Assembly: GCA_017979445.1 (NCBI GenBank) | Contig: CM030717.1 | Span: 10,311,639-10,375,638 of the forward strand | DNA from: Akebia trifoliata | Taxonomy: Eukaryota; Streptophyta; Magnoliopsida; Ranunculales; Lardizabalaceae | Reading direction: 5' to 3' | DNA length: 64,000 nucleotides | Part shown: piece after piece, positions 12,442 through 25,500 of the stretch | Numbering within the stretch: position 1 is the stretch's first letter | How the letters are laid out: the number at the start of each line of letters is the position of its first letter | The notes under the pieces: model-generated | Told to the model about the DNA's origin: nothing | Database searches by the model: none | Seen by the model: only the letters and a program-made list of their open reading frames with translations | Program-made: the position numbers and the translations under genes

Positions 12442-12842
12442 GGGGGTGGTTCATGGGACATATGTAAAATCATATGTAAAAATAATGATTTTTCAGAATA
12501 TGGGTTAGAGGTTTTGGATTGAACTGATTTTTTGCGAGAATGATCACTATGATGAGAAGATCATTCTCACAAAAAATCAACTCAATCTAAAATTTCTAAA
12601 TCTATCAAAAGTAATTTACAAATTATTGATAAAAATTGGTAAAAAATCGATAATCCACATTTTAAATCACTTTTAATGGGGTTAGAAGTTTCATATTAGA
12701 CTGAATTTTATTTTTTTTCGGATGATCTTCCCATCATAGAGATCATCCTCACAAAATTCAGTTCAACCTGAAACTTCTAACACATATTTTAAAAATTAAT
12801 TAATGTTACATTATTTTTACACATGTCCCTTGATCCGTTCCC
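12442..12842. mobile_element. Mutator-like MITE with internal inverted units
   Basis: A 401-bp element with matching ends: left GGGGGTGGTTCATGGGACAT, right the complement of GGGAACGGATCAAGGGACAT. It is flanked by the 9-bp ATATATATA on both sides (12433-12441 and 12843-12851), the size made by Mutator-type transposases, although that sequence is low complexity. Inside are two back-to-back palindromes built on GTTAGAAGTTTCA and GATCATCCTCACAAAA-type blocks. Related blocks occur at 28560-28640, 43620-43880 and 48420-48960. Confidence 0.7.
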
Positions 12843-13808
12843 ATATATATAGATTTTGTGTTTTAAAATGTTTTATTAAAGGGGTCATGATGTAAAAATG
12901 ATGCTTATATTCAGATATAACTGAATTTTGGTCACTGAGTTGACCATATTCAAGACTTTAGGGCATGGGGCACATAGGAGACCACTCATTGAGGTTGAGA
13001 ACTTAACACCAACAGCACCCTAGGAGTGCAAGACTTGCCGTCACGTTGTATACTTTGTTTGAATTATTCAAGACTAAGTGGCGTTCAAGTAGGCAAGTAG
13101 GCAATAAGCTAACCCTTCCAATAAAAAATTGCCACATATGAGCACCTACAGACTCTTTGATAACGACCCTTTGTTAGGCACACATCACAAGTTTTCTTTG
13201 TGTATCGAAGTCATCAAACTCTTAATAAGTGGGAAGGCTTTTGTATCTTATTTTAAGCCATTAGTATCACCCGAGCACTTGAAGTGCAGGTCCTCGTCAA
13301 TAGGTTAGGTGGGCGTATTATATCTCAAATATGTGTCATATATATTTTGTGAATCTAGAATCTTATGTGTTCCATGGCTCCAAAATTTAGATAATTCAGA
13401 GTGCTTCGGAGGCCATCAAGTGATTTTTCCACTATGAATCCATCATCTCATTCTCATCCTTTACAAATTAGTCAATTTATCTGATTTTTTAAATAAAAAA
13501 TTGAAATTTTGGATAGATCAACGGTTTTAAATTCAATTTTGGTGCATGTGATGTGCAGGATTGCATATGCCTCGGGATTAATCCTTGGACAAGATTATAG
13601 TCTATGGAATGGGCAAAACCTAAATACGAGTTTGATCCCCTCTCTATTGAGATATTCAATTAAAAAAAATGATGATAATTTAAGGGAAAAATAGACCTAA
13701 TTTATATTTTTTTAAATAGTAACTGTAAAATTTACAATCCAATCGTCTATTAGGATTTTAAGGCATTGACGTCACATTTGTATTTGCTAAACTATAATAT
13801 TAATAATT

Positions 13809-14303
13809 AAGACTGGCAACGGTTGGATGTGGGTCGGGTAAGACTTCTACCGACTCCATGTCCAAATTGAAACATATACACTCATACCCGATTTCTTATC
13901 CAAATTTTAAGATAATACTCAAATCTAATTTTTTACCCAAATTTTAGCTGGATAACCATACTTGATTTCTTAACCAATTCTTAGGTACCCCAAATTTTCA
14001 CCCTCTCTTCTGAATTTTTAAAAAAACTTTAATAACAAAAATTATATAATAAAAAACTAATTATTTTCATTTATTTATATATAAAATATGAAATTATACC
14101 ATTGTTGTCGAATAAACGGGTAAACTGGTAATCGGGTAAGATATGACGTATATTAATATCTGACCTAACAAAACTTTTAGATAAATGGGTATCAAGTAAT
14201 ATTACCCAAATTCTTAATCGTGTAGAAAAATCTTGTCCATATCTGATTTATTCGGGTTGGATGATTCGGGTAGATGGGTATTATCCGACCCTTTGCCAGT
14301 CCT
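13809..14303. mobile_element. hAT-like non-autonomous element
   Basis: A 495-bp element with 14-bp imperfect terminal inverted repeats (AAGACTGGCAACGG, and the complement of AGGACTGGCAAAGG). It is flanked by ATTAATAATT on both sides (13799-13808 and 14304-14313), a 10-bp match that can contain an 8-bp hAT target duplication. The interior is rich in GGGTCGGGTA and TACCCGA-like motifs and has no coding capacity. Confidence 0.75.
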
Positions 14304-14714
14304 ATTAATAATTCACAAAATTGAAATATCGGTGTTGTCTTAAGATGAAATTTTTTTTAAGGATCCACTTAACTAGTTTTTGCGATTTTAACGATTTCCA
14401 GAACAATCAATGGTGGGACCTGATCTAATGTCCACATTCTCCTTGACAGCTCTTCTTCAAAATGAACCTAAAGAAATTGACTTAAAAGGGTGAATAAAAT
14501 ATTAATTAACAATAAGTTTAGTTTTGGTTGTCCAATCCCACAAAGAGTTGTACATATTAAGGACCGAATGTACAAAAAATTAGTCCATTCAAACGTACCT
14601 AAATCCATATAAAAAAGATGATTGAAATTTAGAAATCCAAACCACGGTTAAAGAATGGGTCAAGATTTAGAAAAACGCTAATGATTTCTTGACTCAAAAC
14701 TTTTCACTAGTCTG

Positions 14715-14860
14715 TACTCGAATGACATGGCAAGGGCATAGAACTAACGATCATTTTCCCTATGTATCTCAAAAAAAAAAAAAAAAAAAAGATCTATGGT
14801 TCTATGCCCCTATCACATCTGCTGCGTACATACCAAGTAAAAATTTTCGAGCCAGAAAAT
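14715..14860. repeat. Palindromic repeat, GGTTCTATGCCC family
   Basis: Opposed arms (GGCAAGGGCATAGAACTAACGATC, cut here by sequence limits to its core GGGCATAGAAC, facing GATCTATGGTTCTATGCCCC) flank an A20 homopolymer. They can form a hairpin. This is the same family as 6955-7030 and 15660-15775. Confidence 0.5.
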
Positions 14861-15659
14861 CATGACTCTTACAAAAAATGATAATCATGGAAAAACACAT
14901 GATCCCAAATGTTAAAATCTGAAAATCAATTTTTAGGATTTATGCATTTCCCAATGATACATATCTATATAATAAAATCCAATAATTCAAACTGGGGTCA
15001 TGTAATTTTCCATAAGTTGCTATATCCTAATCCTTAATTTATTAAGATGCATTAAATACACTTTGTGGATATAAATATTTGAGGGTATAGTTTTATAATA
15101 ATAAAAAAAAAATCAAGATAATTTTAAATCAGAATAGACTGATTTTCCACAAATAATGTGGGTTGAATGTGAATGTTTAGTAATTTTGAGGTTGTGGTTG
15201 TGGTTGTGGTGGGACTCCACTTACTTGGACTCATTCGTCAACGCTACAAATGTATTACGGTGTGGAAAAGTCCAAAGTAATGGACGAAATATTTATGAGA
15301 CAGAGAGAGAGAGAGCAATTGATTAAGCACCAAACGCATTTCTTTCCACCTTCTCTCGGAAAAATGAAGAGAGTTTGTCGACTAATAGTGAGAAAACATC
15401 GATGACTAAGAAAGCCAACGCTGACCTTAATTTCGTTAATAACACGCTTTCACGGCAAATATACGATGGTGCTCTACTGCTTTTATCATGCATGTGCTCG
15501 TATTGCAGGAATTTTCTAAGGTCCATTTCATAGTGATTCGTACAGGTTTCTAAGAAATATTTTCTTTTGGAACATTCGGATACGGCGTCGTCAATATGTG
15601 TCTTAAGGGTATATGTTAAGATGCGTTAAATAAAGACTAATGATAAATTAACGTCACAA

Positions 15660-15775
15660 AATATACACGATCTGTTTGCCACTGACATGATTAGGGTATA
15701 GAATCGTTGATCTATCCCGAAGGAAAAGATCTATGGTTTGGTGCCCTTGTCACATCAACCGCTTATAGATTATGT
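15660..15775. repeat. Palindromic repeat, GGTTCTATGCCC family, third copy
   Basis: GGGTATAGAATCGTTGATC faces GATCTATGGTTTGGTGCCCT across a short spacer, the same arm arrangement as at 14715-14860 with more substitutions. Confidence 0.45.
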
Positions 15776-16066
15776 ATGTTTTGTCGTGTTGATTTATTAC
15801 AGTTCTTAAATGAATAACGAAAGAGTTGTGATAATCTGACTCACTTTTATCTACTCTCTTTAGACACTCCCCTCATGTGACCGTAGATCCTTTACTTTGA
15901 AAAATACGAATACATATATTTATGAGTTTGTACGAAGAGGGGAGAGTCCAAATAGAGTAAAAGAAAAGTGAGACAGGTTATCAGGACTCAATACTGAAAA
16001 TAGGTATTTTTGGTAGAAAAATTAAGTGTATTTGAGATAATAAAAAAATAAAAATAAAAATAAAAA

Positions 16067-16381
16067 TAGCTGTTATTGCCATACCAACTTTTACTTATTA
16101 CACCCCAATTTCATAAATTATTTATCACACCTTAATAAGAAATTAAAACATACCATTCAAACATTAAAAAGGATTTGGCTCAAATTACTATCTCAACATG
16201 ACAACACTCATTCAGTAATTATTTATACTTACAATTAAGCTAATATAAAATCTTAAACAAAAAAATAACAAAGAGAAAGAATTTCTATTGGCACTCTAAT
16301 TCTTACTTTTCCTTTTACGTGTTTTCTTTATTTTTAATTGGGGTGTAATAAATAAAAGAATGAGACGCCGATAACAGCAGT
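16067..16381. mobile_element. Long-TIR MITE (TATTGCCACACCAACTTTTA family)
   Basis: Arms of about 40 bp face each other. The left reads AGCTGTTATTGCCATACC through TTATTACACCCCAATT. The right reads AATTGGGGTGTAATAAATAA through GATAACAGCAGT. The outer motif matches the complete 122-bp element at 59676-59797 and the copies at 33296-33682 and 60509-60605. The target duplication is not clear here. Confidence 0.6.
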
Positions 16382-16639
16382 CAAAAACAATTTGGAGCTG
16401 TATTTAATGCATCCTATGGTGTGCCCCTAGGGCACATGTTAACAGAACCCATTTAAAGCCATGTTAAATCTTCAAATGTCCAACGATTTAGGGGACTAGA
16501 GCTTTCTTATAAGTCATAAATAATTAGTTGGCTGCCGGTCTGCAAGACCAGACCAAAAATTAGGGTTTAAGGAGTTGACAAGTAAAAGCAAAGGGTATTT
16601 CAGAAGGAAAATTCGAGAAACTTCTGGAGTGTCCGTCCA

Positions 16640-16770
16640 ACCATGTGGAGAGATGTTGTCAATGGTCGGGTCTCAACCCAATCTTAAAGAGGCGGATTAT
16701 ACCTTAGACCCATCTTAAACCCAATCGACGTCAGTTGGCTCAGCCTAAGTGCACATCACATTGCTAATAA
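16640..16770. repeat. Dispersed repeat shared with 35720-35830
   Basis: The block TCTCAACCCAATCTTAAAGAG, GGATTATACCTTA and GTTGGCTCAGCCTAAG recurs in diverged form near 35720-35830 (TCAACTCAGTCCTAAAGAGA, GGATTATGCCTTATACC, GTTGGCTATGCCTAAG). It is two copies of an unidentified repeat with no coding signal. Confidence 0.45.
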
Positions 16771-18259
16771 GCTCAGATTGGAATTCAATTGATTTTTGGA
16801 CTTTATAAAAATGTTGAAATCATTGGGTATATTACTATCTTGTGAGTTGAATATGATGAAATTCTAATTCTAATTTAGTGTTCATTTTAATTCTCAAATC
16901 ATGAAGTGTGAGATTACAGATTTTTCAAAGTGATGTTCTCATTGATATAAAGTAATAGCAAGATCGTTGATTTTTTTTTTATTTTTAGAATGACAATCTC
17001 GATGATTTTTATAATGATGATCCCATTACTTTGTAATGAACCTACAAAGATCGTCAATTTTATTATTTTCTATTATAAAATCACAAATCCCTAGACTCTT
17101 ACGAATGACTCATGAAAAAAACACATGATCCCAACCCTTTATATCCCAAATCCAATGATTGAGATTTACCCTTACGATAAGTAAGTCCGAAATTTGTGTT
17201 ATTAAGATATTCATAAATCTCAATTATTGGATATTTTGTTTAAAAGGTTGGGATCATATTTTTTATGTTTTCACAAGTCATTCTTAGGAGTCAACAGATA
17301 CCAATCCATGTAGTAAGTGATGGGCTAGACATTATTAGGCTCTACCCAGATTTAATGGAGTGGAAATTTTTGTGTTTCGATTCTTTCTTTGTGGGCCAAA
17401 GATTTAGGTAGACTGGGCCGAATTGACCGATATCTTCAGTCCAATCTCAATCACATCAAACGTTATTGAATGAGTCACTTAAGGATTAATTTCAATAAGA
17501 TTGTAAAAATAATGGTTTTCAGACAAATACAGCATTACATGATTACAGATTGAAATCAAGAAAATGTTAGTGGAGATTTTGTCAACCTCAGATGTGTGCT
17601 CTGAATTTCCATGGTCTTCATTTTCACGTGTTGGGTATACAAGAGTTAAGACAGGTGTAGATTAGATGATGGGATCCACAATTACAAGATATGAAGTCAT
17701 CTCGTGAACATTACGGTCAGATTGTTTATTTAAAGACGCATTTACTCAAATATGATTTTCGTCAAACTTTTGATTTTTTCTATTAAAAGGAGGATTAACA
17801 TGTTTAAAGACAGATTTTGGCCCATTTACTACATAATTTAGAGTCAATTTGGCATTTGCAGTGAAGTTACAAGGAAGCCGCTTTTGATTTTTTTGATAAC
17901 TTCTAAATTCTAGTGGACCCGACATAGGAACACTTTTTTTGTTTTTTTTATTTCTTACTTTTTAAGATTGTAAAAGTAGACGAAGACAGGATTTTGAAAG
18001 CCGGTACAACAGCGTACACACTTTACCAACTTTCCAAGTTTGGACTTTCACAAAATTGTCCGATTTTTTTAGAAAGTAGTGATTAATTCAGGGATTTAAT
18101 CCCAACTTCTTCACAAAACTCTGAAAATTATTTTTTAAAATTATATTTCAATAAGAAATTTTGATTTTTTTTAAAAAAATATTGTGTTAAGTAACAATAT
18201 ATTTTTTTTTTTGTTCCCAATTTTTTCAGATTTTTTTTCTAATTTTTCCATTTTTGAAA

Positions 18260-18439
18260 GAATAATGCTGAAGTGACCTCAATATTGGACCTCACATCAC
18301 ACTACCTTACGTGAGAGTGTATGAGAACCATAGATGATTTCCTCGAGACACAAGTGAAAGAGCGTATATGGTTCCTATCCACTTTTATGTCAAGATGTGC
18401 TATATGAGATCCAATCTTGAGGTCACTCCAGCACGACTC
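18260..18439. mobile_element. Mutator-like MITE, GAGTCGTGCTGG family, complete copy
   Basis: Exactly 180 bp, flanked by a perfect 9-bp target duplication TTTTTGAAA (18251-18259 and 18440-18448). The ends are GAATAATGCTGAAGTGACC and the complement of GAGTCGTGCTGGAGTGACC, 19-bp inverted repeats with four mismatches. The interior is palindromic around an ACCATAGATG-type core. Nine-base duplications are the Mutator hallmark. No open frame. Confidence 0.85.
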
Positions 18440-19500
18440 TTTTTGAAAACCCAATTTTGTATCTTTGATGATAGAGGCATCCCTTTTTAGTGAGAGAGGT
18501 GAACTTGCTCTTCTTAAATGTATTAAGTGATACTAAGCATGATTGAATGGAAGAGAACCAATATTCCCCCATTCCAAATCTTTGAGAGAGAATTTTGATA
18601 TTACAAGATTCGAGACAGAATTGAATGGAGAACCAATATTCATTTAACCGAACCCTAAATATTTGAGATAAGACTTTGACGAGGACAAGGATTTTGTAAA
18701 GTTCCTTAAAGACTTCGATGAGATAACAAAATAATTTGAAGTATTTATAGAGCATAAATTTTTACTAGATGTTAACAAAATGCTAAAAATAGCAGAGACA
18801 AGTTAACAAAATGCTAAAAATAAAACAAAACAACCACCAAGCAGAATAGTAGCCAGACACTTGAAAAATGAGAAATGTAAGCATTCGACTGAAAAAGCAA
18901 ACACAGAATGTTGACCCGAAGAAAGTCCCAATAAAGTAAGAAATTTGGCAGAGACGATTGAGATCACCCAAACAGAGAAGAGCCAAATAGAACGAGAGGG
19001 ATCAACCCAAACTTTCCCTTTTAATTCTGTCCCCCACTCCCACACACATACCTATAAATGACACCCCACCTTGTTTTCAAACCAAAATCACACGTACAAG
19101 TCATCTCGAGAAGAGGACGTTGGAAGGTTCATACGGAGAAAGTAAAAAAAAAAAAACAAGTATAATTTATGTCTAAAAATGGAAGAAGACACTATAAATC
19201 TACTCATGCCTCGTATACGGAAGAAGGTATCAACCATAAAGCACAAACTCATATAACATATATAAGGACGGTTCACATGGAGAGAGTAAATAGCATAACT
19301 CATATACAAATGGAAGGAGACACCACAAAGTACAAACCCACTCATGTATAATAGGGAAGTACCAACAATAAGGAAAAAAAGGGCAGCACCTGATTCCCTT
19401 AAGAGTTCTATAGGCAAAATATAGTAACAGAAATCACACATAAAAGATAGAAATACTACATTGTACCACCAAGATCCTTAAAGATAGGAGATCCACTTAA

Positions 19501-22500
19501 CTAAAGTCGCAACCAATCCAAGCAAGGACAGAATCCCCAACAAAACCGTGAAGGATAATAATCCTTTAAGTACACCTCTCTGCTAAATCCGATAATATAG
19601 AAACTGAAGGACTGCTTTCGATGAGCCATGGTGACACGTGAGACTGGCACGACAGAGATGGCGTGCCTTTCACATATGACCCTAGCTGTAGGAGGAACAG
19701 GAGACCTGTCTGCAATAACTTCTGAAGAGAACTTGTTTAGGAAGAATGAGTCAGCAAAGAAGGCAGGCGTGCACTGGTATGCCTGTGTATTGCACAGCTG
19801 GATCCCTTGGGCTCTGTGGAACACCTCATCCGGAACCGAGGCTGCACCTCTTGTTGCACTCACTTTTCGGTTTGACAGCGTCCTCCTGTACAGGCAATAG
19901 GTTCCTCTTTTCGATTATTACATCCAGATTTGACTTCAGTGCATACATATGTTAAAAGGAAAAGTACTTGCTAACATGCCAGAAATGATATTTACATGCA
20001 AATACAAGAATCTTGCAACAGAGAAAACGGAATGTTACTGTAACAGTACCTGCAACTTTAATGAAGAAAATAGGGGGAATGAAGAGAAAAAATGGAATAC
20101 CTTGGCTAATTCGAGGAAGCCAAACTCCTAAATTCTGATTGGGATGAAATTCTTATATTTTCTCATTCAATGGTCTCTCATTTATAGAAACAAGAGTCCT
20201 ACTCAACAATTCAAAATAACTTAATCCTAAGAAACAAATCAAAACAACCTACCTACTTTCCTTGATTACCGGGATGTCATTTAGAAACTAACCAAATAGA
20301 TATCTATAGAAGATTATAGAAAATCTTGGAGATTTCCTACGCTGAGTGCACGTGCATGTGGTTGGGGTTGTTACACCCTACCCCCCGATCGAGAAAAAGC
20401 CTTGTCCTCAAGACTCAAAATCTGGCAAACAGTCTGTGATGGATGACCATAATTCCCATGTAGTCTCTTCAATTGGTTGATCCAACCATTTAATCAAAAC
20501 CTCCATACAAACTGCATTGTTACGCTTGATCATCCAACGATTGAGGATCGCCTCAGGGACTTTGCTCAAAACTCCTACATCAACGAAAGTTGGTAGAATA
20601 TGAAGGATTGTGGTTGATGTACCCAACTTCTTCTTTAGTTGAGAAACATGGAAAACGTTGTGGATTTTGAAAGAGGGTGGCAAATCCAAAAGGTAAGCCA
20701 CAAAGCCAATCCGATCCAAAATCTTGTGCGGGTCATAAAATCTGGGAGCTAGTTTGGAGCAAGTGCGGTTAACGAACGAATGTTGACGGTAAGATTGTAA
20801 GCGGAGGAAGACCTCATCGCCAATGATAAATTCCCATTCAGTTCTGTGTTTATCAGCATAAAGTTTGAACCGGTTCTGAACTAGAGACAGATTATCCTAG
20901 AGTAGGGACATGGTACGATCACGATCCAATAAGCCACCATCCTCCACACTTTGGACCTGGGCTGTTCTAGGCAAATACATCACTATAGTGGGAAGGCATT
21001 GTCCAAACACTACGTCATATGGCGTTAGACGTGTCGACTCATGGTAGGTGGTGTTGTACCACCATTCTGCCCAAGGGTCATTTTACCCATTGCTTAGGAC
21101 TCTGACTAGTGAAGCAAAGCAAATAAGTCTCGAGGCATCTATTCACCCGTTCGGTTTGTGGGTGGTCCGCCGTGCTCATCAAAACATCGGCTCCTTGTAA
21201 GAGAGAATTCTTGCCAAAGGTTACTAGTAAATACCACATCTCGATCGCAAACAATAGACAATGGCATTCCATGTAACTTGAAAACATGCTCAATAAAGGT
21301 AGCAACAATAGTTGTAGCAGAAAAGGAGTGAGAAAGGGAAATAAAATGCGTGGCTTTGGAAAGTCGATAAACCACCACAAAGATAACACTTTTTCCATGA
21401 GATGGAGGAAGACCTTCAATAAAGTTCATAGATATTTCTATCCAAATACATTGGGGAATGGGTAATGAAGCAACCCAAGGGTGGCGAGGGATTCAGACTT
21501 ATTTCGTTAGCAAATGTCGTAGGCTGCAATGTATAGTTTAACATCACGCTTCATGCCTCTCCAATAAAAAAACATGTTTGACCCGTTTGTAAGTCTTGAG
21601 GAAGCCTGAATGACTGGCATCGGGGCAATCATGAACACGTTGGAGGATAGCACTTTTATGAGGGGAATCTACATTGACGACAATGCGATGTTTGTAGCGG
21701 AGCCGATCATTGATGTTGGAGAAATAAAGAACAGAGGTCGGGTTGACTTGGAGTTGTGTCCATAATTTTGACAAGTGCTAGATATGAAATAAGCTCTTGG
21801 ATGATAGAATCAAACCAAGGGGGAATTGGTCGAGATATAGAAGCAAGAATAGGATTAGTAGCCCATCTGGAAAGAGCATCAGCAACCTTGTTTTCAACTC
21901 CATGCTAGAAGACAATTTTGTAATCATAGCCGATGAGCTTGGCAAGTCATTTGTGTTGAGCTGGAGTAGAAGCACATTGATCCATTAAGTATTTCAAGCT
22001 TCTATGATCGGTCAAGATGCGGAAATGGTTCCTCAAAAAATAAGGATGGCATTTGTCAATTGCTTGCATAATCGCAGGCATTTCTTTTCATAAGTAGAAA
22101 GACCTTTGGTACAACCAGTAAGAACCTTACTAAAGAAGGCTAAGGGACGCCAGATTGCATTAAAACAGCCCCAATAGCCACATCAGATGCATCACATTCA
22201 ATGTCAAATGGCTTGGTAAAATCAAGGAGGGCTGAAATTATTGTAAAGCACATTGCCTGTTTGAGAGCTTGAAAGGCAGCATCGGCCGACGGGTTCCATG
22301 CAAAGGAATCTTTTTTTAATAATGAAGTCAAGGGTGCACAAATTAATCCATAATGCCGAACAAAATTGCGATAATATCCAGTAAGGCCCAAAAAGCCTCA
22401 AAGAGCTTTCAGAGACTGGGAAGTGGGCCATGACACCATAGCCTCAATCTTTTAGGGGTTTGCTGCGACACCATTATCGGAGATGATGTGGTCGAGGTAC

Positions 22501-25500
22501 CTTATAGTAGTAGCACCAAAGAGTCATTTAAAGCGTTTGACGAATAAGGCATTGGTCTGAAGGATTGTAAGCACCACTATGATGTGATTGGGGTAGTCAG
22601 TCCAAGTTTTGTTGTATATCAAAATGTCGTCAAAAAAAACCAAAACAAAGATGCGGAGGTACTGCATGAAAATCTCATTCATGAGGTGTTGAAAAGTAGA
22701 TGGTGTGTTTGATAGTCCAAATGGCATGACAAGGAATTTGTAGTGTCTTTCATGAATGCAGAACGTCATTTTAGGAATATCATTTGTGGCCATGCAGATT
22801 TGATGATAGTCCGATCTCAAGTCCAACTTAGTAAACTGAACCATGGAGTTCATCAAGTAGCTCATCAATGACGGGGATGGGGAAACGATCATTGACAGTG
22901 ATGTTGTTTAGAGCACGGTAGTCAACGCACATACACCAAGAGCTATCTTTCTTACGGATAAGTAGGACCAGTGAAGAATATGGGCTGCAACTAAGCCGAA
23001 TGACTCCGTTACTAACAAGTTCTTGGATGACTTTTTCAATTTCTCCTTTCGATACAGACAAACATTTGGTGGTTTGCTACCTAGAAAGAAGGGAATCCGA
23101 TGGTCGTGAGAGTGAGATGAGGGTAAGCCGGTTGGATCATTGAAGACCTCACTGAATTTGTCCAAGACAATGGACAAATTTGAAGGCTCCGGGTGGTCGT
23201 TGGAAATCGAGGTAGAGAACAACATATGTAGAAAACCACTTGAGGCACCTCCCCTTGATGATTTCAGTATTGTGGATGGATCAGAGATCGTTATTGTTGG
23301 ATTAGTCCCACCAGTTAAAGTGACTTCGGTAGAACCAATATGGAAACGCATCCATAATTTCTCAAAGTCTCAAAGAATAAGGCCAAGTGTCTGAAGCCAC
23401 TAGGCTCCAAAAACCATGTCACACCCACCGAAAGACAAGAGATAAACATCAATAGAAAAAGCATGTTGCTAGATTGAAAGTTGGATGTTCTTGCAAATAC
23501 CTTGACTTCTAAACTTCCCACCATTGGCTACCGTGACGTGGAAATCGGCTCCTATGTCAGGGACATATCCAAGTCGTCGAGCCACTCGTACATGAAGTTG
23601 TGAATACTTCCACTATCAATTAAGATCTTGATAAGTTGACGCTTTAAGAGGCCTGTAACACACATAGTTTGGGGTGTTTGCATCACGACTAAAGCATGAA
23701 GTGATATCTCGGATTCTAGAATGTTGGGTGGAAGAGTGAAGTTATCGATAACCTCATCATCCGATAGAGACTCATCATCATCCTTGGGATCGAAGCCATC
23801 CATCAATAAGAATTGTTGGGCCTTGCAACGATGGTCAGGAGCAAACTTCTTGTCACAATTATAGCGAAGGCCACGTTCTCACCATTCACGCATTTCCGCC
23901 ACTGTCAAGCGTTTAAAATTAGATGACATCGGTTTTGGAGAAGCTAAAGACGGGATCATGGGGTTTCCTGTTAGAGACGATAAGGGGTTCGGTCAAGTGA
24001 CGTTTGAGCGGTTATGCTTGCGAGTAAGTAAAAGCTTTTCATCATACAAATGAGCCAAGGCAATGGTCTCGACTAGTGTCACTGGCCGCCGACTTTTGAC
24101 ATCCAAACGGATGTCATCCTTCAACCCATTAATCAAACAACTTACAAAGAGTGGTTGGGATTCTTTAGCGTCCATTGAGTATTGTTATTTTACTGTTTCA
24201 TCCACACTTTTTATTTATTTATGCGGATCATCCATGTAATGCCAATCCAACACAGATCCTTTTTCTGTATTATTAAATTGCATTTCTTTTAGTTTCTTAA
24301 CGTTAATATTGACAACTGCATTGCTTCATTTTCGAGATGGAGTGATGCCATGGAAACACGTTGATCAGAAGGGACCTCATGATATTTGAGAAATCGTTCT
24401 GCCTTGTACAGCCAACCAATTGGACCTGTGTCATCAAATCAGGGAAAATCCAAGCGTATTGGACATAGCATGACTCCTTGTGCTGGTGGAATGGTATCAG
24501 GCTCAACAGATGGTCCTTGTGAGAATTGTGTGATCACATGATCCTCGCGGATGCTGGCAGAATGGGACCCCATCAAAGGACTTTTGGGATTCCGGCCTCC
24601 AACGTTTCCATTGTGGTGGATTCCCTCCAATCGATGAATAGATTCTACCAATGTCTGTTGTAGTTTTTCCGTGACCTCAAAACAACTCTGTTGTCGGGAT
24701 TCCATAGAGACAACCTGTTGTTTGAAAGCATTGAAGGCTTGTTGTCGTTGAATCAGTTCCATCATTCTTTTCTTGAGCGAATCTCCGTTTGTATTACGTG
24801 ATGCCATTTGCAAGCGTGTCTCGACCATTAACCAGAGGTAAAAAAATTGGGAGAAGAAGCAGTCCAAGGATGAGTGGCTTTGATACCACTTGTAACAGTA
24901 CCTGCAACTTTAATGAAGAAAATAGGGGGAATGAAGAGAAAAAATGGAATACCTTGGCTAATTCGAGGAAGCCAAACTCCTAAATTCTGATTGGGATGAA
25001 ATTCTTATATTTTCTCATTCAATGGTCTCTCAATTTATCGAAATAAGAGTCCTACTCAACAATTCAAAATAACCTAATCGTAAGAAACAAATTAACACAA
25101 CCTACCTGCTTTCCTTGATTATAGGGATGTTATTTAGAAACTAACCAAATAGATATCTAAAGAAGATTATAGAAAATCTTGGAGATTTCCTACGCTGGGT
25201 GCACGTGCCTGTGGTTGGAGTTGTTACAGTTACACTCATAGAAACAAAGATGAGTTTCTCGTGGAAAATATTAATTTGTTTCTGATTGCCAAAAGGTAAG
25301 ATATCTACACCACAAGCGACCTTACTTACCATCTAACAATGGAAACATTGCGTGTGAGAAGAGCACCTCCTCCTTGACATGTTGTGCATTTGATTAGCCC
25401 ACGAGACCCACAAATTGCACAAGGAAGCTTTCCGTTGCCTTTGCATTTCACACATCTGCAGAAACACAGAAGGATGTCTACTATATTAAATAAAATAAAA

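Larger units (their letters stand above)
6620..19500. other. 12.9-kb intergenic region without a supported gene
   Basis: Short open frames here have no recognisable domains. The region is built largely of miniature transposons and simple repeats, listed separately. Between them are AT-rich stretches with no recognised content: roughly 7200-8480, 11420-12180, 12850-13800, 14870-16060 and 16390-18250. A GGATCC/GGGTT-rich stretch at 7620-7910 ends in TGATAACCCTA and resembles the TAGGG-ended hAT-type elements seen elsewhere in the window, but its other end is not clear. Confidence 0.7.
20039..25228 (-). mobile_element. Ty3/gypsy chromovirus (Reina-like) inserted in an SSUH2 intron
   Basis: The 5190-bp LTR retrotransposon lies on the minus strand, the same sense as its host gene. 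It is flanked by the 5-bp direct repeat GTTAC (20034-20038 and 25229-25233). LTRs of 337 and 338 bp start TGTAACA and end TGTTACA. Gag, protease, reverse transcriptase, RNase H, integrase and a terminal chromodomain occur in that order, which defines a Ty3/gypsy chromovirus. The small size and short LTRs fit the Reina clade. I count 14 substitutions and one 1-bp indel between the LTRs, about 96% identity, so the insertion is not recent. The coding region is broken by frameshifts and stops, so the copy cannot move by itself. Confidence 0.95.

Noticed and set aside
19628..19900. 90-aa plus-strand frame
   Set aside because: Exact antisense of the conserved last SSUH2-like exon; a shadow frame.
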